Below are positions 43,601-55,600 of a stretch of 64,000 nt of DNA, piece by piece. Position 1 is the stretch's first letter. Each line of letters opens with the position of its first letter. Below the pieces are notes generated by a model. It had not been told where the DNA came from, ran no database searches, and saw only the letters and a program-made list of their open reading frames with translations. Source of the stretch: Owenia fusiformis (Eukaryota > Annelida > Polychaeta > Sabellida > Oweniidae); NCBI GenBank assembly GCA_903813345.2, contig CAIIXF020000009.1, positions 31,931,259-31,995,258 on the forward strand. The letters are read 5' to 3'. Position numbers and translations under genes: made by a program.

Positions 43601-46600
43601 ACATGTTCTCAGAAATTCAAATCTGACTTTAGATTTGACATTTGACCTTTAATGACCTTCTCAAGGTCAAAAAAGGTTAAAAAGGTATTTTTTCAACTTG
43701 CTTCAAATTGACCAAATTTTTTTTTCAAAATCATCTACATCTTTTCAGAAGTTCAAATTTGACTTTACAAGTTCTCAGAAATTCAAATCTGACTTAAGTT
43801 TCAACTCATAATATTGTGAGCAACTAGGTGGTGACATTTTGTCATGTTAATGCCTTGTATTAAAATTATTATGCTAAAATATGGTTACCCCTGGACCGTC
43901 TGAAGCTTAAATGAAAATAGAGTTTTAAGAATTATCAATCATTTTTCTACATCTTATTAGGGTTAATATGATAAAACAAAACTAGATGCACCATATTGAG
44001 CTCATTTGAGATGGATATATTACATATTTTGATAATTATTAAGATACAATATGGTTACCCCTGGCCATTCTGAATCGAAAATGAAGATTTGAATTTTTTT
44101 TGAATTCCAATCTTTTTTGTACATCTAATTAGCAATAATATGACAAAACAAGTCTAGAAGCACCATTCTGAGCTCATATGAGATGCATACATTGACTATC
44201 TTAAAAATTATTGAGGTAAGATAAGGTTACCCCTGAGCCAAATGCATCAAAAAATTGAAATTTCGATAATTTTTTTCTCTGAGAATACATCAGCTACTAA
44301 AGCAATATTTTCTATCTGCAATAAACACTTATACTTCTATTACTGTGAATTTTTTTAAGACTATTTGTCATCACATTCTTGAAATACAGTAATGGACGTC
44401 CCATATTTGGCCCTTTAAATAATGAATTTTTACTGGATAATTGGGTTAAAATGTATTTTCCTCACTAAATGCCACTTCTAAAATGAGTTTTACATCATTT
44501 CAAGGCTCAAAGCAATCACCAAATGAAGTCATTTAAACAAAAATACTTTAAAACCATTTTTATTTATTTTTTATAATTTACCCCTCCCCACCTGATAGGG
44601 GTGGGGGTCAGAGGTAAAAAAAATCCATGAAGACCACCCCCAACCACTTGCCCTGAAATTATTTTCCACTCAAATCATATGTTTCTACAAATGTGCCAAG
44701 TTTGTTGCTTTCCTGAAAAAGCGGAACAAAAAAGGGGTTATATCTGGACATCTGACCCCGCTATATATTGCGATTAGCTAAATGTAATGTTACCTAACCA
44801 AATAATTCATTAAATCCTTAGTTTGTGCATCATTTGTTTCTCCATTTTTCCTTTGTTATTTAAAATATTATACATACATGTAACTTATGTCACAACATTT
44901 TATACTTCAGCATTTTATACCTCAGCATTTGCCTCTGCTTGTAACACATTATCATGAACTGATTGAAATAGAAATACATGTAAACCACAATATATGTATG
45001 CTGACTTGTATTTGTTTACAACAGTGTTACGCAGACCATTGAGAGCACACTTGCAGCTCTACCTGCAGATGTCAGCCAATACCTTCAGGTGATCAAAGCT
45101 GTTGACTTCACCGTGAACATCATCAAACAAAAACTTATGGAATTACAAAGTGAGTGTTACATCACATGTGTGTTTCAACATTTATTTAAGTTTGACTTCA
45201 GAATCTTTGATGGAATGTTGAATGTTTTTTGTGAATGCTCAGAGTAATTGAAGATTCTTATTGAAATTTGGGAATTTCTTTTGACTATTGTGACAAGTAT
45301 TGTAGATCGGTAAAAAGGAAAGAATACATTTTTAATGAAATATTTTCAAAACCAAGAGATGTCTTGAAATAGGCAAAATTAGTTATAGGAAAACGAAATA
45401 TGTTTGTATTTTTGCAGGTGGACCTATAACTTTGGATACCCTACTAAAGAACTCTACAATTGTGAGAAACTTGATGCAAAGTATTTTGGGAGAAGAGTCT
45501 TCGGCCATTGCATCTCTCTTCTCAGCTACATTCGATGCCAATCAGGTAAAGGTCTTAATGTGAAACAAAAATCCTAAATAGGTCTGTGATACTAAATTTG
45601 AACTGTCAATAAATAGAGGTTATTCACTGAGAGGGATTAAATAAAGATTTTATTCAGAGGGTCAATATGATATTGTATGAAGTGAAATTTACAAAGGTAT
45701 AAAAGCTATATTCAGTTCCCAAGCAAAAAAAGCATTTTATACCATGTTTGCCAATTGATTTATCTAATAAAACACATGCATTACTTCATGATTATCATAT
45801 TAGTAATTTGCAAAATGTAATAATTATTGTATATTTATGTTTTCAGTTACTTTCACTCATTGAAACAATATCTGTCCCAAATGCAAATCTGTGTGAGTTC
45901 GAATTCGGGAAAATATTAGGGGTGTCAGGTGTTGATCTTGCCCAGCTGGAGGACTTGTTCTGTGATGCTAATGGAACTGTAATTAATGCCTTGGTGGAAG
46001 AACTAAATAACCAGCTTGATATAAAGGCCATCATGGAACAGGTACATTGTCTATATATTGTCATTTTTGTATCAAGATTAATAGTACTTAAAAAAAACTC
46101 TGTTTTCTCACTATTGAAAAAGAGAGAAAAGGGGGCGATGCTTCCAATGCAAAATGCAAAATTAGGTGATAGCTTTTTATCATATATGCATAAGTTACAT
46201 CGTGTTTCACTAAATTGAATCATTGACAATAAGAAAATCGAATAAAAATTGAAAGCTGATGAGATACTAGTACTATATTATTTGGCATATCTAAATGAGT
46301 GAAATAGAAAAATTTTATTATTTTTTAGTTCATGTTATAAATTTCAATATTCAACAGTTCATCAAGATAAAATCAAAGTTGACTGCAATCAAATTTGCAT
46401 GTTCAAAAATTGCATTTCCACCCCTTGAAAACCAATCAACCAATATTCTCTTATTACTTTTTCAGTTCCAAAAATACCTGAATCCAATGGGAGTTAGCAG
46501 TGGCCCCCTGAACCTGACCTCATCTGTTGCCAACATGATGCATTTGGTGGAGTTGTTCACCCAAGCTGGTAACATGCGGATTGATGATAGCCTTCTTAGC

Positions 46601-49600
46601 ACATTCAACGTCTCCAACCTTCAGGCCTCAATCAATAGAGTCCTCAGTTCTCTCATGGATCCAGCATTGTAAGTACATGTACTAGTACTAGGCGGCTGTT
46701 GGTCACAATCATTGGTATATATTATAGGTTTGTCGCAGGTTTAGGATGATTAATGTATGTTCCATTTTGAGGGAGGGCTAAGTTAACCTGTAATAGGTAT
46801 GTCTCTCACTGATAATGTAAGATAACATCTCATATTTTTTCAATTTTTGCCTCGAAATTGGGAATCCAGGTTAAGGATTTTTAGCAATAATTAGTACATA
46901 TTTTGACGTTTTTAGATTGACTTTTTTCAAGCAACATTTTGCCTTAAAGAAACTAGAATATATAGGCTAGATAGAGAGACCTTTGAATATAAATTCTCTG
47001 ACAAAAAATACACCTCTCATTCATCATGAATGTTTTGATTTTAGAACTTCGGTGTTATTTGATACCTGAAATGTATAAATAAAACAAAACTATTATTGTG
47101 ATGTACATATTCTGAGATCGTTCAAATGCATGTCACATGATAAATCATTTTATCCAAACACTGCTCATTTTCAAAAGTCACATGTTAATAATATTTCAAT
47201 TCAGGATCCAGAGTGTGATCACACAAGCTATAACAGGTGCAGGGTCAGCGCAAGATATTCTCCCTCCTGAGATCTCAACTGCCTTAGCTCCTGTTATCAA
47301 CCCAGCCAACTCAATCTTGAGCCAGATCACAACACAGCTACAGATGATGCTAGGTAAGACCTTCTCGAGATTGCTTCTATGTTGTTTTTAAGTTCATTGC
47401 ACATACAATATTGCGGTTTTGCTTTTGTGCAGATATTCAGCATTTGCTAATGTGCTATATTTTAGGGTTTGCTATTGTCATAAATTGTGCTTTAAATATA
47501 TATATATCTTTTATTGACTCTCTGATGTCATTACAATGACATATTAGTCACTAAAAACTACAATCTACAAAACTGACCTAAGACTAAACTAACTATTGAA
47601 TACAAAAATAAAGTTGTTGTCAAATACAATTCTAATTACATCATCAAATGTAAAATACAGAATACAAGATAATTGTAAAATACAAATATAACTTGACAGA
47701 AATTTAAATATCAGTGTGATGCATCGTTGACACATTAATCCAATTTTTTGAGTGAATGATAGATGAACTTTGCTAAATGTAAAATTACATAAGAATTTTT
47801 GTGAGACATTAGTTTTTTAAAAATAATGTCAGGACTGCCTACAAAATTAAATCGTGTAAGGGTGTCAAACAAAATTTTTCTTTCTGTAGTGTTTTTCTTA
47901 CAAATCATGATGAAGTGTTGTTCATCTTCTAAAATACCACAAATATTACATAAACGTTTATCTACAGGTTTTGGCTTTGGCTTTAAATGACGACCAAGTT
48001 CTATATGTAACTTGTGGGAACTAAGCCTAAATCTACAAATTGCTTGCCTGTAATTTTTATTTTGGATATTTAAATAACTCTCTCTTTCAAAGACATTTTT
48101 GAATTTAACATAAGTTCTCAAGACGGGGTAATTTAATATATCTTTGTTCCATTGAGTTTTATAATTCTGATACAGTGTTTTTGTTATTGTCTTGATAAAA
48201 ATATTGTCATCATCAATCTTTTGAGTATCCCAATAAGATAATAAATCACACTTTTTTAAAATATCAATGACTTTGTTTGACCAAGTGCCTTTAAAACCAA
48301 ATTGACTCATTTCACGGTCATATATATATGTTTTATGAAGAATGTTTCCTGGTGATAGGTGAAGTAAACGGAGCCAATATTTAATTAATTTGATTTCAAA
48401 ACGTATTTTTAACGGGTAGCGTCCCAATTCTCCATAAATTGCTGGTGTTGAAGTTGATTTTTTAACACCTAACAGACATTTAAGAAAAGATAGGTGCATT
48501 GTCTCTATTGACTTCAGATGTTTTTCATTGATCCACACCTCCGAGGCATAAGTTAAAATAGGTTCAACTAAGGAATCGAAAAGGTGCAATGCAACATTAA
48601 CTGGAATGTCATTAAATTTTTTATATTGCTGTTTAACTTTAAACAAAGCTTTCCTTGCTTGCTCTTTCAAGTAAAATACATGCTGGTCAACATTCTTTGT
48701 TTTACTTAATACACATCCAAGATATTTGTACTGCTCAACATTTTCTATGGCACTATCATTGAATCTGAAAACTGCATCAACTTTTGAGTTAAAAATAATT
48801 GATTTTGTCTTCATTGTGTTAACTATGAGATGATATCTCTTACAAAAATCAAAAAGGCAATTGAGCAAAATTTGGGCACCATCTTTACTATTTGACATCA
48901 AGATAAGATCATCAGCCCAAAGTAAATGGTTTAACATATTTCCATTAAATTGAATACCATTTTCTTTTGGTAAATTATCTTTTAAGTCATCAAGGAAATG
49001 GTTGAATAAATAGGTACTAAGTACAGAGCCCTGCATTACTCCAACATCTGTTTCAAAAGTAGGGGTGATACCTTCTTTAAATTTTAGGCATGCTTTTGAT
49101 TTTTCATACATACTAGATATAACCTTGAATATATTAGAATTAGGTGAAATTCCTGATTTACAAAGTTTATACATAAGCGCCACTCTATTTACATAGTCAA
49201 ATGCTTTTCTAAAATCTATCATGATACAGTATAGAGGCTTTTTCATGAGCTTATAACTGGCTAAGATTGTATTTAAAATATATAAATTATCTGTTGTTTG
49301 ATGTCCAGGTTTATATGCCCCTTGGAGTGGATCTTGGATATCTAACATTTCAGCATTAAAAACAAGTCTGTTTTGTATTACTCTATCAAAGATATTACCG
49401 ATACAAGTCAACACATTTATTCCCCTATAGTTATCAGGATTAAATCTACAACCTTGTTTAAAGAGAGTTGTTAACATGCCTATACTCCATTCATTAGGGT
49501 AGTCACCATGAGAAAAGATGTGATTAAAAAGGGACGTGAATTCAGGGACTAATATACTGCAATTCTTAATGATATTAGAAGATAACCCATCTATTCCAGG

Positions 49601-52600
49601 TGCTTTGTTAACTTTAACCTTATTGAGAGCAGCATATACCTCAGCTTCCTTTATATTGCTATTAAGCACTTCATGACTAAATCCAATTTCTCTGCTCAAA
49701 ACACTATTTTTATCATATTCATCTATAAATAATTGCATCTCTTTTAATGCTCCATCGTCAAAATAGTCTATTTTGGGATTCTTACCCAACTTTTCAAAAG
49801 CACAAAAAAGTTCTGATGCCTCAATAGGGATTTCATTTGTATTACTGCTACCTGGGATACTATTTATCATTTTCCAAAATTCTGTTGGATTTTTAGATTT
49901 GAAAGAAATGAGAGATTTTAAAAGATTTGACTGATATGTTCTTTTCTCGCGCTGTTTAGTTTGGTTATACGTTCTCTGTAAATCAGCAATAATGTTATTA
50001 GGTAGCTTCTGCTTAATTGCAGAATGTAAATCCTTTTTCAATTTTTTGCATTCACTGTTAAACCATGGATTCATTGGGAACTTTTTAGTACTTTTCTTTA
50101 AATGTTTAAGTGGGAGTATTTTATCAGAAGTGTCATATATAACATGTTTAAGAGACTGTAGTAAATAATCTGAATTAGTTTTGGAACCAACATCAATATA
50201 AAATTTTTCAAGTAAACCATTGTTGATATTTGCATCCAATAGCTCGGTGAATTGTTCCTTTAATTTATGATCCCATTTAAAGTATGAGTAAGGTAAATTC
50301 TGCATATTTTTGCTGACTTTATTTTTAATTTTGGCCTGACCTAGATTAAGATTAAAATTTATAGGACAGTGGTCAGAATCTGGACGCCTTTCATGTACTT
50401 TAAAGTCTGAAATTGTATTAAGTATATCAGCTTGAACTGCAACGTAGTCTAATACAGATTTTCCCTTACTTGGATCTAGGTTAATTTCATTTATGTATCT
50501 ATAGTATGTAAATTGACCAATGTTTTTATCATGAAAAAATCTGCCATTTAGGATTCTTAAATTAGATGCCTTGCATAGACTTATGAATTCATTGCCATGT
50601 GTCTGGCTTATTGCCTTTATATTTTTATCCATTAAAACACGGTTATGAAGAGGGTCACTTGGTTCATGGTGATGATTATTATTATTTATATAGTGATCAT
50701 TTAAAAAATAAGAATTGGTAAACTGATCATTCGATCCATGAATGTCAATATTCATATCTGATAACTGGGCAGTGCGGGCATTCATGTCTCCGCATATGAT
50801 TGTTTTACCAGAAAGTTGATAGGAGGCAATTGATTTTTCTAAAATGTCAAAGTTGTCAAAATGTTCATAAGTTGAACCTTTATGAGGCATATAAACAAAA
50901 CAAATATAAATATCATTCTCTAAATTCTAAAAAGAAGACTTAACTCTTAACCATACAAAGAAATCATGAGTCTGTTTTAGCACTTCAATTGAATTATAAC
51001 AGTCATCTTTTATGAAGACAGCTATGCCTCCAGAATAAAAATTTGAGTTAGTGTTTTTGGTTTTTCTTGCGAGATTATGTACAGTATAACCATTGAATGA
51101 TATGTTGTCACATGGATCCAGCCATGTCTCACTTAACAGGATAACTGAATATTTACTGAAGAGCTCATAAATATCACATCCGTCGTATAACTTATCGGAA
51201 ATTCTGTTAATATTCCAAAATAGAAAATTTATTTCACCTTGACTCATATTATCATTTGTTTGCTTTAAATTACCATTTATGTTGTTGTCAGTTGATTTGA
51301 GCCTATAGCGCAGATCCTGCGACTGGGCATTCAACTGTGTTGTTATAGGACTAGATGGTTGAATATTGATTTCATTTTGGGAAACTTGACTTAACGTGGT
51401 GTTTAATTCCATATTGTGGGGGCCCAAATCAGAATTATTTGGAGTTACATTATTTGCACAAAATGGAGCTTCACTCATTATCATATGATTTGAATCATGG
51501 AAATGAATAAAATTGTGTTTTATCTCATTTAAAGAATCACTCATACATTCTGTGTTTGAGATGCTATCACACTGATCAGTGTTTATAACTTCAGTCCAGT
51601 TCGAGATTTGCGAGAGTTTCCCATGCTTACTGCCTCTGCATAGGAGTTGTGTGTTGAGTTAATGATAGACAACATTGCATCTACCAACCGAGTTCTTCCA
51701 GTGAAGTTAAAGTGGAGTTTGTCATTATATAGTACATTCATGTTAGGGTCCAGTGATGTTGAATCGTTAATTCTGTTGATGTTAATGAAATGAAAGCCTT
51801 TCTTCGTGGCAAAAGACTCCATCTCTCTATTGACTTGGTCTATTTTCATATTCATTTGTTTCACTTCCTGAGGATTGGGATGATCTGCCCTGTGGTGCAG
51901 TCCACATAGAGTTATTTTGGATGTTGGGTGCTGGTTTTGAGCTGTAATTGCCAGATTTTTCAACTCGTAAGTAATGGTTTGAGCAGAGTCAACTTTAACG
52001 TTGTTTGTTCCAAAACCTAGGAATTTGTGATCTGTTGATTTGCCAATGTCACCTTGTTGTATGATACGGGTGGCATCTTCGATGTTAGCACCACTATACA
52101 CTGATGAGGTCACTTTCATGTTTTTCCCCTTTGATCTATTGTGCATCATACCTGATAGTTTCTTCCCATTTGAGGAGTACATTATATGGACAGTTGTTGG
52201 GAGCTGCTTGGAACTATTGATATATTTTCTTGGGGATGGTTTTGGGGGGCTCCTTGAAGGTACTTTGGGGGGTCTGTTAGGGGGTTGTGTAACAGGCCTC
52301 TTGGCAGTAGAGGCTGATATTCCTTCATTGTCATGAGTGGGGAATCGCTTTGTAGCAGGATTTTTGTTTACAAATCTCTTGGGTATGCTGGTTTTTGAGG
52401 TAGTCTGTCCTTTTTGGGAAATGGTTGGAGGCGACATTGATTGTGGGAGTGACTGATCAAAATCATGACATCCCATCTGTTGAAACCTCTCAATAAGGGC
52501 GACATTTTTCCTGTGTTGTGTTGCAAGGTCTGCTTTAAGCCCCTGTATTGTAGTTATTTGCCACTTCTCGTTTGATTCATAGCATTCAAGCTTACTTGCC

Positions 52601-55600
52601 AGATCTCTCGTCTCTTGTTCATGGAGTTGTTTTGGCATCTGTATTTCATCTTCTTTCTTCTTGTCAGCTGATTGAAGCCTATAGTGCAGATCCTGCAACT
52701 TGGCATTCAGCTGAGTAATGTGTTGACTGTGTTCAATAGATTCCTCTTCAAGCCTCTTTTCAAGAGAGATAATCCTAGTCCTCAGTTTTTTGTTTTCATA
52801 TTGTAACTCCGATGTTATGCTTGGTGTGTCAGGTTTAGAAGTTGATTCTGTCTGAGTAGGAGATATATTTGATAAATGCAAAGATCCTGTCGCTGGTTGG
52901 GATGCATTTTGAGAAAGCGGTTTTTGAGTATCAAGCTGAGTTTCTGGTATAACAGTGGGCTGTATTAGAGACTGAGATTGAGATATTTGGGCAGATTCAC
53001 CACTGTCAGCTTGGGTATTGGGTATAGTATCATTACCCAAGAAGAAGATAATACTGTCCTCGCCAGTGTCTATTTCCTCGGATTGGCTTATGAAGATATC
53101 CTCTTGCGTTTGTGCGGGTAATGTTCCACTACTGTGAGTATTACAAGGAGTTGAGGTAGATGGCAGAGATGTAGAGTATGAATCAGGAGTAGATGTTATT
53201 TTCAAAGAAACTAATGTTCCTTTGATCAGATCAAAATCATTGTCTCTCCAGTCCTGTAGCTCTTCTCCAAAGACTGTAATAATGCCTGAGTCACTGACTT
53301 CTACTGTCACATAATCTGACACAGTTATTTTAGTTCCATGTTTGAGGCGTGCTGTTGTTGCTTTCATACCTTTTCGCTGATAGAACTGCTTGAAAGCCTC
53401 TAACCATAGAAGTGTTCATTCTGTGTAGAATACCAGACTCATAAACTCATCATCTAAAACTAGTACACCTGTGTTTTGCAAATCCTTGTACTCAAAGTTC
53501 TCATGTAATGTCTCTGGGTTTTTCTTGAGGGTTCTCATTGTCTGTTTCTTTGTATTTAAATATGTTGCATAGTACATGCTTATAAGAAGTAAAGAATAGC
53601 AAATGACTTTTATCAATTCCAAGTCTTGGGCTCTTATCAATATAAAAACTCGGGGAGAAGAGAGGAATGTTGCATAGTTCTAACAAGGATTGATGCAAGA
53701 GTTGGGGAAAATTTTAATAATTTCAGATGATGGTGTTACACTAGATGCCTGGGCAAGGGACAACTCAGCAGTTGCTCAGTTCTATGATAACCTCATACAG
53801 GACCTTTCAACAAACCAGACATTCAAACTCCTCAGAGATATTTTAAAACCACAGGTACTGTTATATTTTAAAGAAAAATACATGTACATGTAAATCAAAT
53901 ACCCTTTACATTCGTTTGACTTCACTTGTTAAAAGAGAGCTTTGTCTGTAGTTTAACTCGACTCTGCACGCAGGGTATAAATCAAACTGCTTTAAAGGGA
54001 AAAGCAAAAATGTGTTCTTGAGACTAAGTTTTGTCATTAAGAGGGTCACCAAGGGTTTAATTTTGACATGTGTTCAAGTTGATATCTATCAATTGAGTTA
54101 ATTGCATTTAATTGTTTTTACCAGTGTTGCCTTTTCTGTGTTTTGATTTACAAAAGTGAATAATTTTTCCATTTTCTAGCTTGATAACCTAGCATCTAGG
54201 ACAGAGCTCCAAGGTGCATTGTGTAACGTATCTGCCCTAACTGAGATCCTATCTGATGCTAACATGGCAGGTCTTGTCAGCACTGCAGTGTGTGGACAGA
54301 CAGCTGATTGGTTCAAATTACTCTTGGACAATGGGGTACCAATGAGCAGCCTTCAGGATATTTTGAATAAGGTAAAGTAGAATATCACTTATATGGTAGT
54401 GAAGCATATAATACCCTATTATTAACAAGGCACTGGGCCTTATCGCTAATAAGGTACAGTAACATACCGGTACCATTAATATACTATGGTAGTGAACCAT
54501 ATTGTATCGTATCACTTACAAGGTATTGGGCCCTGTTGCTATATATGAGTTTGGATACTACCCATGAGAATCACATAATTCTAAGATTTGACTATTTTTG
54601 TCACAATACTTTTAGGCAGAAATTAACCATAAATACTTGTATATTAATTACATATGGTGAATTCCAGTTGTATGTCTACCTCTATGCAACACTAGGAGAA
54701 ACTGAGAGACCAGCCAGAGCAAATGTCAACTTTGAGGACCTGGCCAGTAATGTAGACAAATTCATCAAGATGCTTACAGGGCAAGGTGAGTTACAGAGTG
54801 GGTGTGTTCAGGGGTTTCATTAGGAGCAGGCAACAGGCGATTATCATGGGTTGTTTTCACAAAATTGCCTGTTGTTTTCACGGACTTTTCAACTTTTCCA
54901 TGTTGAATTTATGGTTTCCATTCATTTTACCTGTTGTTTTCTTTTATTTAGCCTGTTATGAGAAATTCTAGTGAAACCCCTGGTGTTATGCCTCAGTCAC
55001 ATTTGATTCACAGCAACCGTAAGTCAGCCGTAGCTTACCAAAATCGAACGAAATATGCAGTATGAAATATAGGGATAAGCAGTGCAATAGATTTTCTATA
55101 TCAATTTTGTGAAGCTACGGTCATCGTAAAGCAAATGCGACTGAGGCTTTTATGAAGATTTCAAAGCTGTATGTTGAAATTGAATCACATGCCAGTTGTC
55201 ATATTGTGAGAAAAAGCTGGCTCTTGAGTCTTTGGATTGGCACTAATTAACATACATTTTGTAACGAGAAAATATGTACACTCATATTAGATTATATGTT
55301 CACTGTAAGATATCTAATTAAATACTAATGTACATGTACAATTTATTATATTATGCATTTTAGGTATTCCAGAAGGTTTCATCCCAGGGACCAATGTGAC
55401 TTATCTGGAACAATTGTTCTCACAATTTGGCAGTGCCCTTGAGAAAGGAGCCTTTGATATGTGAGTGTAAAGTATTTTATCAAACTATTCAATAAATGTA
55501 CAAGTTACAGAATGCAGTAACTTTTTTATCAAATATGAGAATGATTTTTTAGTAGATCAATCAGGAGTAGAAATACTTTTTGTGATAACTCCACACCCAG

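Larger units (their letters stand above)
38825..44761. mobile_element. 5.9-kb foldback-type transposon with long inverted arms, TA flanks
   Basis: GCGGGGTCAGATGTCC at the left and GGACATCTGACCCCGC at the right are perfect terminal inverted repeats flanked by TA on both sides (38823-38824 and 44762-44763). Inverted similarity continues inward for about 500 nt per arm (GGCCAAATATGGGAC and its counterpart). Inside the arms, units of roughly 165 nt containing GGTTACCCCTGG and GAGCTCATTTGAGATGCATA repeat in tandem, in one orientation on the left (39340-39830, 40280-40440) and the opposite on the right (41570-42270, 43860-44230). No transposase frame is present, so it is nonautonomous. The nested parts are listed separately. 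Confidence 0.75.
47496..53690 (-). mobile_element. APE-type non-LTR retrotransposon (LINE), near full length
   Basis: On the minus strand it carries ORF1 and ORF2. It ends with AATAAA (47510-47515 on the plus strand as TTTATT) and a TA microsatellite tail (47496-47507). The 5' end lies between about 53640 and 53720 and cannot be fixed: no target-site duplication is visible. ORF1 plus an ORF2 with apurinic endonuclease, reverse transcriptase and a C-terminal cysteine-histidine motif is the plan of the CR1/L2/Jockey group. I did not determine the clade. The antisense orientation to the host gene is typical of tolerated intronic LINEs. Confidence 0.88.

Noticed and set aside
42400-43760. Regularly spaced repeats resembling a CRISPR array
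   Set aside because: The spacers are themselves repeated and degenerate, the unit is 130-155 bp and the host is an animal. It is a satellite-like array.
45748-46218. 156-codon open frame read as one protein
   Set aside because: Only its central part (45847-46041) is an exon. The rest is intron read-through past a GT donor.
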